Assembly (NCBI GenBank): GCA_021821945.1
Contig: JAJZTF010000010.1
Span: 1 to 49,776, forward strand
Source: Pseudomonadota bacterium
GTDB taxonomy: Bacteria; Pseudomonadota; Gammaproteobacteria; Burkholderiales; Gallionellaceae
Reading direction: 5' to 3'
DNA length: 49,776 bases
The notes beneath the pieces are model-generated. The model had not been told where the DNA came from. It did not search any database and saw only the letters and a program-made list of their open reading frames with translations. Below are positions 41,939 to 49,552 of this stretch, in pieces; positions within the stretch are counted from its first letter, which is position 1, and the number at the start of each line of letters is the position of its first letter. Both the position numbers and the translations under genes were made by a program.

Positions 41939-43579
41939 ATGGCTGCGCGCTTTCGCAGCCTGGAAAGCCGCTTGTTGTTGACGGGAGAGAGTGTGAGCGA
42001 TCATCCAAAGCAGGTGCGGGCCATTGCAGAGTTGGAAGAATATGAGTCCGGCCCATCGCATTTTGCCGAGCTGCACAGGCTGAGGGGCGAGCTCGTGACG
42101 CAGAATGCAAAACTGCGCCAGACCGAGGCGCTGCTTGAAGACTTGCATGACCGTTATCTGAACCTCTTCGATTTCTCACCCGTTGCGCTTTTCACGCTGA
42201 GTCCGGACGGCCTCATCTACGAGATGAACTATGCCGCGGCAGAACTCTTCGGCATCGAGCGAAAACTGCTGCTCAACCAGTATTTCAACCAATGCGTCCA
42301 GCCTCTGGATGCAGCGCGCTGGGAGACGCTCTTTGAACAGGCTTTGAAAAGCGATGAAAAGCTGGGATGTCAGCTGCATATTCGCCGCAAGGATGGCGCT
42401 GATTTTCCCGCATACCTTGAGTGCATACGCATAGAGAACCGCCACGGCGATACCTCGCTGCGCGTCGTGCTGTTCGATGTGACCAAGCGTGAAAGAGCTG
42501 ACAGGCAATTGCAAGAATCCGAGCAGAAATATCGCGCCATTTTCGATGGCACACTCGATGGCATCATGCTCGCCGACGAGACCGGCCTGATCGTCGAATA
42601 CAATCCGGAAATCTTGCGGATAAGCGGTTTGAGCGATGCGGAGCTGAGGCGGATGCACGTCTGGGGATTCCGTCCGGCAGAAAAGATGCTGGCCACCAGA
42701 AACATCATTTCCCAGATCATGAGCATGGGCGGCAGCGCAACCTCGGAATTCAAGTACAAAAAACCCAATGGCCAGGTGATACGCGTAGAGGCGAGGGGAG
42801 TGAGGCTCGTCATCGGGGATAAAAGCTATCTGAAGTGTGTGGTGCGGGATATCACCGAGCGCAAGAACACCGAGAACGAGCTCAAGGAATACCAGCGTTT
42901 GTTGCGTCAATTGTCCAGCCAGAGCATTGCTGCGCGCGAGGCCGAGATGAAACGCATTGCCCGCGAACTCCACGATGAGCTCGGGCAAACCCTGACGGCC
43001 TTGCGCATGGACATATCCTTGCTGCGTATCCAGTTTGCCGAACATGAGCCTCTGATGAAGAACATGATCAAGGACATGCTGATGCTGGTGGACAAGGCGA
43101 TAAACGGGGTGCGCAATGTGGCGACGAACCTGCGCCCCCCCATACTGGACATGGGGATCATGGCTGCAGTCAGCTGGCTGGGCAAGGATTTCTCGGTGCG
43201 CACTGGGATCCGGTGCAGCGTCAATGTCGCACATGAAATGGAAATACTGGAAAAACTTGATGACATTCATGTCCTGACCCTTTTTCGCATAGTCCAGGAG
43301 TCCTTGACCAATATCGCAAGGCACGCAGGAGCCAGCGAGGTCGAAATTTCTTTCAGGCAATGCGGAGAATGCGTCTGTGTTTCAATCCACGACAATGGCG
43401 TGGGGTTCGATCCATCCGAGATGCCGGCAAAGAAATCTTTCGGGCTGATGGGAATGCGTGAGCGCGCACTCGCCCTGCAAGGCAAGGTGGAATTGACCAG
43501 CGAAAAAGGGCATGGCACGACCGTGATGGTTTATATGCCGCCGTATCAGACCAATCCAGGGAGAAGAATCGATGATTAA
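41939..43579 (+). CDS. PAS sensor histidine kinase, NarX/HisKA_3 type
   Basis: About 546 residues from ATG 41939, which has AAGGG at a good distance; ATG 41900 is in frame and would add 13 residues but has no ribosome site. No membrane helix is evident, so it is probably cytoplasmic. Domains: coiled N-terminal region, two PAS domains (roughly 70-185 and 195-310), HisKA_3 dimerisation domain with the phosphorylated His in RIARELHDELGQTL (about residue 345), and an HATPase_c domain with DNGVGFDP and FGLMGMRERALAL. The signal could be redox, light or a small ligand. It overlaps the regulator gene by 8 bases. Confidence 0.92.
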   Translation: MAARFRSLESRLLLTGESVSDHPKQVRAIAELEEYESGPSHFAELHRLRGELVTQNAKLRQTEALLEDLHDRYLNLFDFSPVALFTLSPDGLIYEMNYAAAELFGIERKLLLNQYFNQCVQPLDAARWETLFEQALKSDEKLGCQLHIRRKDGADFPAYLECIRIENRHGDTSLRVVLFDVTKRERADRQLQESEQKYRAIFDGTLDGIMLADETGLIVEYNPEILRISGLSDAELRRMHVWGFRPAEKMLATRNIISQIMSMGGSATSEFKYKKPNGQVIRVEARGVRLVIGDKSYLKCVVRDITERKNTENELKEYQRLLRQLSSQSIAAREAEMKRIARELHDELGQTLTALRMDISLLRIQFAEHEPLMKNMIKDMLMLVDKAINGVRNVATNLRPPILDMGIMAAVSWLGKDFSVRTGIRCSVNVAHEMEILEKLDDIHVLTLFRIVQESLTNIARHAGASEVEISFRQCGECVCVSIHDNGVGFDPSEMPAKKSFGLMGMRERALALQGKVELTSEKGHGTTVMVYMPPYQTNPGRRIDD

Positions 43580-44210
43580 GATATTGATTGCAGACGATCA
43601 TGCCATCGTGCGGGAGGGCATCAATAAAATCCTTGCGCTGACCCTGGACATCAGGGTTGTGGGGGAGGCCGTCAATGGCCCGGATGTGCTTGCCAAGCTG
43701 AAGGATCACAGCGATGTGGATCTTTTGCTGCTCGATCTCACGATGCCCGGCGTGAACGGCATGGATCTGATCAACCAGATCAAAAGCGATTTCCCGCAAG
43801 TGCACATACTCGTTTTCAGCATGCACAACGAGACGCAGGTCGCCTCCCGCGCGATCAAGGCGGGGGCATCCGGTTTCGTCTCCAAGGACAGCGACCCCGA
43901 AGTCTTGCAGGATGCGATACGCAGGGTTGCCGCCGGGGGAAAATACATCAATTCCGCGCTTGCGGAACAGCTCGCATTTGATGCGCTGCTGCCCGAGCAG
44001 AGGGCGCCTCACTGCCTTTTGTCCGAGCGGGAGTTTGAAATATTCGGCTATCTTGTGAAAGGCAAAAGGGTCAATGAAATTGCGGATTGCCTATGCATCA
44101 GCAACAAGACCGTGAGCACCCACAAGCTGAATCTGATGGTGAAGATGAATCTCAACAGCACCGCGGATCTGGTGCACTATGCGGTTGCCCACAATCTGTT
44201 TTCCCATTGA
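43572..44210 (+). CDS. NarL/FixJ-family response regulator
   Basis: A 212-residue regulator. Receiver domain residues 1-120 with acidic pocket ADDH, phosphorylated Asp at 55 (LLLLDLTMPG) and Lys in FVSKDSD. LuxR-type helix-turn-helix at about 147-205 (LSEREFEIFGYLVKGKRVNEIADCLCISNKTVSTHKLNLM). It is the partner of the overlapping kinase. Two TAGG-N6-CCTA palindromes flank the pair, a likely binding site for this dimeric regulator. Confidence 0.94.
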   Translation: MIKILIADDHAIVREGINKILALTLDIRVVGEAVNGPDVLAKLKDHSDVDLLLLDLTMPGVNGMDLINQIKSDFPQVHILVFSMHNETQVASRAIKAGASGFVSKDSDPEVLQDAIRRVAAGGKYINSALAEQLAFDALLPEQRAPHCLLSEREFEIFGYLVKGKRVNEIADCLCISNKTVSTHKLNLMVKMNLNSTADLVHYAVAHNLFSH

Positions 44211-44230
44211 GTTGGCATTCCTTATTCCAA

Positions 44231-44271
44231 TAGGGAATTTCCTAATAGCACCTCATTGTTTTCCATATAAA
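44231..44271 (+). promoter_or_regulatory. Operator and promoter of the SAP-like gene
   Basis: Palindrome TAGGGAATTTCCTA at 44231-44244 (TAGG-N6-CCTA), with related heptads ATTCCTT and ATTCCAA directly before it (44217-44230). A -10 TATAAA lies at 44266-44271; the -35 place (TAATAG) is poor. With transcription from about 44278 the palindrome is centred near -40, the place of a class II activator site. The regulator encoded just upstream is the obvious candidate. Confidence 0.55.
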
Positions 44272-44290
44272 AATCAGCATCACCTGATGT

Positions 44291-44338
44291 CGCGATCGAG
44301 TCGCGCTTCCGATAATCCTCACAGTACCGATTGAGGAT
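44291..44338 (+). promoter_or_regulatory. Leader hairpins, one hiding the ribosome site
   Basis: In the predicted leader of the SAP-like gene: a 5-bp hairpin (CGCGA 44291-44295, TCGCG 44301-44305) and a 7-bp hairpin (ATCCTCA 44315-44321, TGAGGAT 44332-44338, loop 10). The second arm contains GAGG (44333-44336), the only Shine-Dalgarno for ATG 44345, so translation may depend on melting or a binding factor. Confidence 0.5.
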
Positions 44339-44344
44339 GCCAGC

Positions 44345-44545
44345 ATGAAACTTGAAGCGATACGGGACATGGCCAGGTTGCACGGCCTTCAGACCAGCAA
44401 ACGCACGAAGGCCGATCTGATCAAGGGCATACAAAGGGATGAAGGGAATTTCGATTGCTATGCAACCGCATATGCGGGTGTATGCGATCAGTATGGCTGT
44501 CTGTGGCGTGAGGACTGTTTTGCCGCAGCAAAGACAAGGGAGTGA
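44345..44545 (+). CDS. Small SAP/Rho-N-like protein with C-terminal cysteines
   Basis: A 66-residue protein. The N-terminal half (MKLEAIRDMARLHGLQTSK, then KADLIKGIQRDEGN) has the helix-extension-helix pattern of SAP and Rho N-terminal domains, which bind nucleic acid. The C-terminal half has four cysteines (CYATAYAGVCDQYGCLW, then EDCF), spaced C-x8-C-x4-C-x5-C, and could bind metal or a cluster. Similar small proteins are recalled from related bacteria, but function is unknown. ATG 44345 with GAGG 8 bases upstream inside a hairpin. Lies between the response regulator and cspA. Confidence 0.85.
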   Translation: MKLEAIRDMARLHGLQTSKRTKADLIKGIQRDEGNFDCYATAYAGVCDQYGCLWREDCFAAAKTRE

Positions 44546-44570
44546 TTCAACGAGATCGCGTAGCGATACC

Positions 44571-44614
44571 TTGTCCCTCTTCCCAACCGGGGGGTATGAC
44601 GGAAGAGGGGACAA
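44571..44614 (+). other. Strong hairpin between SAP-like gene and cspA
   Basis: TTGTCCCTCTTCC (44571-44583) pairs with GGAAGAGGGGACAA (44601-44614): 13 pairs with one bulged G and a 17-base loop. No T-run follows, so it is not a standard terminator. It could terminate weakly, protect mRNA or belong to the cspA leader. The same DNA also contains a possible cspA promoter, TTGTCC-N18-TATGAC (44571-44600). Confidence 0.6.
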
Positions 44615-44668
44615 ACAAGGTGGTGGGAAGTAGTAAGTCTTTAATCTTTAAACGTGAAGGAGTGCATC

Positions 44669-44875
44669 ATGGCAACAGGTAAAGTCAAATGGTTCAACGA
44701 TGAAAAGGGTTTCGGATTCATTACGCCGGATGAGGGGGGCGATGATCTGTTCGCGCATTTCTCGGCCATCAATGCCAGCGGATTCAAATCCTTGAAGGAA
44801 GGACAGAGAATCAGCTTTGAAGTCGCGCAGGGTCCGAAAGGGAAGCAGGCTTCCAACATCCAGGTTGTTCATTGA
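44669..44875 (+). CDS. Cold-shock-domain RNA chaperone
   Basis: A 68-residue CspA-family protein binding single-stranded RNA and DNA. RNP1 KGFGFITP and RNP2 DLFAHFSAI are exact; [17 protein letters not shown] is the usual start. ATG 44669 has GAAGGAG as ribosome site; an upstream in-frame ATG at 44654 is less likely. The leader has a strong hairpin (44571-44614). Which csp paralogue it is, and whether it is cold-induced, cannot be told. Confidence 0.95.
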   Translation: MATGKVKWFNDEKGFGFITPDEGGDDLFAHFSAINASGFKSLKEGQRISFEVAQGPKGKQASNIQVVH

Positions 44876-44888
44876 TTTTATCTGGAGT

Positions 44889-44921
44889 GCTACCTGGCGC
44901 CCCTGACAGGGGGCAGGTAGC
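44889..44921 (+). other. Hairpin after cspA
   Basis: GCTACCTG (44889-44896) pairs with CAGGTAGC (44914-44921) and an inner CCCCTG/CAGGGG extends it, with a small internal loop. No T-run follows (next bases CGTGAAC), so it may be a weak terminator or a processing/stability element that allows partial read-through into the kinase gene 12 bases on. Confidence 0.6.
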
Positions 44922-44932
44922 CGTGAACAGCG

Positions 44933-46054
44933 ATGATCGAGCAGCGCGGTCTTGAACGCAATTTCATTCCTCCGCGAGTGGCCGGTGCGATACATCTTCT
45001 GCGCGAAAAAAAGGAGCAGGCGGAGCGTGCGGATCGCGACAAGAGCCGGTTTCTCGCGGTGGCCAGTCATGATCTTCGCCAGCCGGTACACGCGCTCGGT
45101 TTGTACGTGGATGAGCTGCGCCGCAGGATTTCCGGTGAAGAAGAGCAGAAGCTTGTTTTACAGGTGGCGAGATCTGTGGACGCCATCACACATCTCATCA
45201 ATTCGTTGCTGGACATTGCCAAGCTTGATGCAGGATCGGTTGTGCCTGGCTTTCAATCCTGCGACATATCCGAGATCCTGAACAGGATCGATGCCAGTGT
45301 CCGCATGCAGGCGGAGGCCAGAAAAATACGGCTGATCATGCATTCCCTGCCGGTGACGGTCATCAGCGATTCATTGATGCTGGAAAGGATATTGATGAAT
45401 CTGGTCGGCAACGCGCTGAAATACACGCCGCGCGGAGGTACCGTGATGGTTGCCTGCAGGCGCCGTGGTGCGGGATTGACCATTGAAGTGCGGGACAACG
45501 GCATAGGCATCGAACGGGAAAGACAGGCAGGCATATTCTCGGAATATGTCCAGTTGAATTCGCGCCATCCCGATGCGCAAAATGGGCTGGGGCTGGGCCT
45601 TGCCATCGTCGATCGCTTGGTCAAACTGCTGGGGCATGAGATCGCGCTTCGCTCTGCACCCAACAGGGGTTCTACCTTTGCGCTCAAGCTGAAAATCGGT
45701 CCTGCCGATTTGCGGGTCAGTCATCAGGGTGAGCTCAGTGGCAAGAGAATGCTGGTCATCGACGCGGACAAAAAGGAAAGAGAAGGTCTTGCGATGCTAC
45801 TGGCCTCCTGGGGATGCGAAGTGCTGGTTGCATGTTCGGCAAGCAGCGCCCGTAAGCATCTGAAAAAAGCGTCAAGCTGCGATTTGCTGATTTGCGATGC
45901 GTACATGCATGAGGCAGTGGAGAAACTTCTGCCTCAATCCATGCCGTGCATAACGCTTGGAAAGGAAAGCCAGTCCGGGATGGCCGGTCGCTATTTTCTA
46001 TCCAAGCCGGTGAAGCCCGCAAATCTGAGATCCTTGATTCGGCACATCCTGTAA
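44933..46054 (+). CDS. Soluble hybrid histidine kinase with short receiver
   Basis: A 373-residue kinase with no membrane helix and no recognisable sensor domain: only a short coiled start before the HisKA box (FLAVASHDLRQPVHAL, His46). HATPase_c follows (LVGNALKYT, VRDNGIGIE, GLGLGLAIVDRL). The C-terminal receiver (about residues 270-373) is shorter than usual and degenerate: VIDADKKE, a possible phospho-Asp in LLICDAYMH and Lys in FLSKPVKP remain, while the region between is trimmed. It may be controlled by partner proteins. ATG 44933 has no good Shine-Dalgarno; GTG 44923 is out of frame. Confidence 0.88.
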   Translation: MIEQRGLERNFIPPRVAGAIHLLREKKEQAERADRDKSRFLAVASHDLRQPVHALGLYVDELRRRISGEEEQKLVLQVARSVDAITHLINSLLDIAKLDAGSVVPGFQSCDISEILNRIDASVRMQAEARKIRLIMHSLPVTVISDSLMLERILMNLVGNALKYTPRGGTVMVACRRRGAGLTIEVRDNGIGIERERQAGIFSEYVQLNSRHPDAQNGLGLGLAIVDRLVKLLGHEIALRSAPNRGSTFALKLKIGPADLRVSHQGELSGKRMLVIDADKKEREGLAMLLASWGCEVLVACSASSARKHLKKASSCDLLICDAYMHEAVEKLLPQSMPCITLGKESQSGMAGRYFLSKPVKPANLRSLIRHIL

Positions 46055-46072
46055 TAGGCTGCAAGAAATGCG

Positions 46073-46088
46073 CATAATGTATATTATG
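46073..46088. repeat. AT-rich palindrome between convergent genes
   Basis: CATAAT-GTAT-ATTATG, a perfect 6-4-6 inverted repeat, with a third ATTATG at 46093-46098, in the 76-base gap between the ends of the hybrid kinase gene and the pabBC fusion gene. It has no G+C stem, so a terminator is unlikely; it may bind a protein or be chance in AT-rich DNA. Confidence 0.4.
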
Positions 46089-46130
46089 TAAAATTATGTT
46101 CGATCCGGAAAATATTTGTTTCTGAGTCGC

Positions 46131-47867
46131 TCATGATCGAAAAACCTCGATGCGGCCGCGCAGACTGTTGATGAACCAGATGTGCTCCGCGCGTTCGAGG
46201 TCTGCAAGCGTCAAGCGGGCCTCCGTTATTTCACCATGATCGATCATCTCGCGTCGCAGGCAGCCGTCGAGCAGCCCGCATTCGATGGGCGGTGTCAGGT
46301 GAAGTCCGTCAATGTCCAGCACGATGTTTCCCTTCGTGAATTCGGTCAGTTCGCCCTGCTCGTTCCACAACAGGACATCGAATGCATCCGGAAAGGAAGC
46401 GATGGCATGCTCGTACAGCTCGCGCTTGGTCGTCTTGTGGAATAGCCAGATGCTGTCGCGTGAAACGGGAAATGTTGAAAGAGCGAATCTCGGATGAAAA
46501 GGTGGATTTTCAGGAAGCGCTGAAGATTCGATGCCGAATCTGCCTGCTGAATCCAGCGTCATGCGTATGCGATGTGCCGATTTTCCGCAATTTTCGGCAA
46601 ACTCCTGTAGCCTCCCGATGCACTGACCGGCATCGAATGGGCGATTGAAATACCTGGCCGAAGCGGCGAGCCGCGCAACATGATAGTCAAGCCTTGCATA
46701 GTTGCCTTCTTCAAGGCGCATGGTCTCGATGAGCGAAAATTCTTCTTCCTTTCCTGCCAGAAATTTTGATTTGAGTACGGCCTCGCTGAATTCCCCCTCA
46801 TGAGTCGAATCCCATACGATTCCACCGCCTACGCCGCAAGTTGCAGTGCGATCGGTCTCATCAAGGAGGACGGTACGGATGGCCACATTGAACGTGGCGT
46901 TCCCACCTGGCTGCAGCAAGCCGATTGCGCCGCAGTAGATGTCTCGCGGGGTCTTTTCGAGCCTTGCAATGATTTCCATCGCCTTCATTTTGGGAGCGCC
47001 GGTGACGGATCCGCAGGGGAAAAGTGCGGCAAAGACATCGTCAAGCCTGATCCCGGATCTTGTCCTGGCCGTGACCGTCGAGGTCATCTGATGAACGGTG
47101 GGATGGGTCTCGACGGAGAACAGCTCCTGAACCTTGACGGAATTGGGAAGCGCAATCCGGGAGAGATCGTTTCTGATCAGGTCGACGATCATGAGGTTCT
47201 CGGCCCGGTCCTTTTCCGATGATCTCAGCTTTTCTGCCATGATCATATCTTCTTCCGGAAACCGCCCCCGCCTTATCGTGCCCTTCATGGGTCTGGTCGC
47301 AATGGCATCCTTTTCCAGGCGGAAGAACAACTCGGGGGAGACGGAAAGGGCCTTCCATCGCCCGAGATCGAGGTATGCCGCATAGGAACGGGGCTGGGCA
47401 TTTCGCAAATCATTGAACAGGGAAATGCCGCTTCCCTGGCAGCTTGAATGAAGCCGCAAGGTGTGATTGACCTGGTAGACTTCCCCTTCATGAATCGCGT
47501 GCCGTATGGCTGCGATGTCGGATTCATAAGTCTCGCGTTCGACATCCGGACTCCATGTTGCGCAGGTCGTATGATCCGGCGCTTCCGGCATATAAGGCTT
47601 AGCGGTATCGAAGACGCTGAACCAGGCAAACGGAAAATCACCATTTACTCGTTGGACCGCAAACCGGGAATCAAAGGCGGGAGCTGCCTCATAGCTGACG
47701 AAGCCGACTACCCAGGCGCCATTCTGGGCGTACGACTCCGCACGGCGAATGACACCGCGCACCTGCTCGGCGCTTTCAGCGATCAGCGTTTCCCTTGGGG
47801 AATAAAATGCGAGCGGTTGACGTAGGCCGGAAGGATCTGGAAAGTCCAGGATTGCACAAGGCTGCAT
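46131..47867 (-). CDS. pabB: Aminodeoxychorismate synthase I fused to aminodeoxychorismate lyase
   Basis: A 578-residue PabB-PabC fusion for the 4-aminobenzoate branch of folate synthesis. Residues to about 350 are the chorismate-binding PabB part: RPMKGTIRRGR, ENLMIVDLIRNDLSR, FPCGSVTGAPK. The rest is a class IV PLP transaminase-fold lyase (PabC): SLIETMRLEEGNY, the PLP lysine probably in LFHKTTKRELY, and TEFTKGNIVLDI. It converts chorismate with glutamine nitrogen to aminodeoxychorismate, then releases pyruvate. The PabA amidotransferase is not here. ATG 47867 chosen: an earlier in-frame start lies in cheB. It follows cheB by 50 bases. Confidence 0.93.
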   Translation of the reverse strand: MQPCAILDFPDPSGLRQPLAFYSPRETLIAESAEQVRGVIRRAESYAQNGAWVVGFVSYEAAPAFDSRFAVQRVNGDFPFAWFSVFDTAKPYMPEAPDHTTCATWSPDVERETYESDIAAIRHAIHEGEVYQVNHTLRLHSSCQGSGISLFNDLRNAQPRSYAAYLDLGRWKALSVSPELFFRLEKDAIATRPMKGTIRRGRFPEEDMIMAEKLRSSEKDRAENLMIVDLIRNDLSRIALPNSVKVQELFSVETHPTVHQMTSTVTARTRSGIRLDDVFAALFPCGSVTGAPKMKAMEIIARLEKTPRDIYCGAIGLLQPGGNATFNVAIRTVLLDETDRTATCGVGGGIVWDSTHEGEFSEAVLKSKFLAGKEEEFSLIETMRLEEGNYARLDYHVARLAASARYFNRPFDAGQCIGRLQEFAENCGKSAHRIRMTLDSAGRFGIESSALPENPPFHPRFALSTFPVSRDSIWLFHKTTKRELYEHAIASFPDAFDVLLWNEQGELTEFTKGNIVLDIDGLHLTPPIECGLLDGCLRREMIDHGEITEARLTLADLERAEHIWFINSLRGRIEVFRS

Positions 47868-47874
47868 GGCATGT

Positions 47875-47880
47875 AGTATA
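47875..47880 (-). promoter_or_regulatory. -10 box for pabBC, leaderless candidate
   Basis: TATACT on the minus strand (47880 to 47875) ends 8 bases before ATG 47867. No good -35 at 16-18 bases. It would give a transcript starting at the first codon, independent of the che operon. Confidence 0.4.
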
Positions 47881-47917
47881 ACCGGATTGCCGGCCAGCAT
47901 CTGGCCCGTGAAATCGT

Positions 47918-48976
47918 TCAACTGCCCAATATCGCCCTGTGAATCTCGGATAGCGGCATGATTCTCTTTGCGCCCCCCAGTTTGATCGCCTCCCTGGGCA
48001 TGCCAAATACGATGCACGAAGCCTCATCCTGTGCCACGGTTGCCGCACCGGCATCGTACATTTCCTTCAGACCGCGCGCACCGTCATCCCCCATGCCGGT
48101 CATGATGATGCCAGTCGCGTTTTTGCCAGCGAATTTTGCAACCGACCTGAACAGCACATCCACAGACGGCCGGTGCCGGTTGACAAGAGGGCCGTCCACG
48201 ACTTCGACGTGATAGTACGCGCCGCTTCTTTTGAGCAGCATGTGCTTGCCGCCTGGCGCTATCAGTGCGCATCCTGGAATCACGCGATCGTTGTTTTTCG
48301 CCTCCCTGACTTCTATCTGGCTGAGGCCATTTAGCCTTGCGGCAAACGATGCGGTGAATTTTTCCGGCATGTGCTGAACGATGACGATCCCGGGGCAGAC
48401 CCTGGGCAATGAAGTCAGAACGACTTCGAGCGCCTGCGTGCCTCCTGTCGAGGTGCCGATCGCGACGATGCGCTCCGTGGTCTGCGCCATCGCATGGCTG
48501 GCAGGAGGCAGGATGACATCGGCATTCAGCTTGGTGGGAATTTTCGTGGCTGTAGAATTCGACAGGCGTCGGACATTGGCATGGGAGGCTGCCCTGACCG
48601 CCGCCACCAGCTCGCCCGAGGATTCCTGCAGAAAGCGCTTGAGTCCGATCTGCGGCTTGGTGATGATTTCCACGGCGCCGGCAGAAAGCGCCTGCACCGT
48701 GGTTTCCGCGCCCTTTTCGGTCAATGAGGAACAGATCACGACAGGCGTCGGATGTTCGGACATGATCTTTTTCAAAAAGGTGATGCCATCCATGCGCGGC
48801 ATTTCCACGTCCAGCACGATCACATCCGGCCATTCCTTGGTGAGCTTTTCCAGTGCAAAGATGGGATCCGATGCAGCGCCTATCACCTCGATGTCGGGCT
48901 CGCTGTCCAGGATGGACTGCAAGACCTGGCGCACCACGGCAGAATCATCGACCAGCAATACCCTAATTTTTTTCAA
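47918..48976 (-). CDS. cheB: Chemotaxis protein-glutamate methylesterase
   Basis: A 352-residue CheB. Receiver domain 1-120 with DDSAVV and phospho-Asp 56 ([13 protein letters not shown]), a linker, and the methylesterase/deamidase domain from about 170 with catalytic Ser176 ([11 protein letters not shown]), His202 ([14 protein letters not shown]) and Asp298 ([11 protein letters not shown]). It removes methyl groups from chemoreceptors to reset adaptation. It overlaps the cheD end by 14 bases. Confidence 0.97.
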   Translation of the reverse strand: MKKIRVLLVDDSAVVRQVLQSILDSEPDIEVIGAASDPIFALEKLTKEWPDVIVLDVEMPRMDGITFLKKIMSEHPTPVVICSSLTEKGAETTVQALSAGAVEIITKPQIGLKRFLQESSGELVAAVRAASHANVRRLSNSTATKIPTKLNADVILPPASHAMAQTTERIVAIGTSTGGTQALEVVLTSLPRVCPGIVIVQHMPEKFTASFAARLNGLSQIEVREAKNNDRVIPGCALIAPGGKHMLLKRSGAYYHVEVVDGPLVNRHRPSVDVLFRSVAKFAGKNATGIIMTGMGDDGARGLKEMYDAGAATVAQDEASCIVFGMPREAIKLGGAKRIMPLSEIHRAILGS

Positions 48977-49511
48977 GGAGAGCTCCTGTCTCGGCCAGGC
49001 TCATCGTCTTGACCCGCCTGACCCAGACGTGCCCGCTCCAGATGTCGAATACGATGTTCCTATGGCCTTTTCCGCCCAGATCATGGGCCTCAATTTCAAG
49101 TCCATGCATGGCAATGATGGATTTGGCTGTTCCCGCATTGCGGCAGGAAACGCTGGTGCAGTCTGTGCTGATTCGTCCGACCAAACAGGCGCAATTTCTC
49201 GCGATGTCGGGAAACATGTTGCCGCCGCCAAACGCCTTGACGATGTATTCCGAAGGATGGGTCCCCGATCTTCTGATCTCGCGCATGAACATCTCCATCG
49301 CCTCGTCCGCATAGCGCCCGTCGAGACTCGCCTGTCTGACGCTCCGGCTGGGCAGCATGTAGTGGCACATCCCGCCTATCCGCTTTTCTGGATGCCACAT
49401 CGTGATCGATACGCACGAACCCAAAAGCGTGCGTATCCTCGTGTTTGCGTCGCCAAAGTGGAAGTCCCCGGGCTGCAGAACGACTTCATGGATGTGATCC
49501 GGTTTTCTCAT
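48963..49511 (-). CDS. cheD: Chemoreceptor glutamine deamidase CheD
   Basis: A 182-residue CheD, deamidating glutamines on methyl-accepting receptors and often interacting with CheC-type phosphatases. The catalytic Cys33 ([11 protein letters not shown]) and His50 ([11 protein letters not shown]) are present, and AFGGGNMF and NAGTAKSII fit. It lies between cheW and cheB with 14 bases overlap to cheB, 41 bases after cheW. Confidence 0.95.
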   Translation of the reverse strand: MRKPDHIHEVVLQPGDFHFGDANTRIRTLLGSCVSITMWHPEKRIGGMCHYMLPSRSVRQASLDGRYADEAMEMFMREIRRSGTHPSEYIVKAFGGGNMFPDIARNCACLVGRISTDCTSVSCRNAGTAKSIIAMHGLEIEAHDLGGKGHRNIVFDIWSGHVWVRRVKTMSLAETGALLEKN

Positions 49512-49552
49512 TTGTCAAATGATACCCGACCAGCGGGGACTTGATGGACGAT

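Noticed and set aside
42176..43360. 394-codon minus-strand open frame opposite the PAS kinase
   Set aside because: The plus strand has clear PAS, HisKA_3 and ATPase motifs; the antisense frame shows none.
44222..44614. 130-codon minus-strand frame with CLCCGK across the SAP-like gene
   Set aside because: It covers the operator, leader hairpins and the SAP-like gene, has no ribosome site, and its cysteines come from complementary codons; hairpins explain the sequence better.
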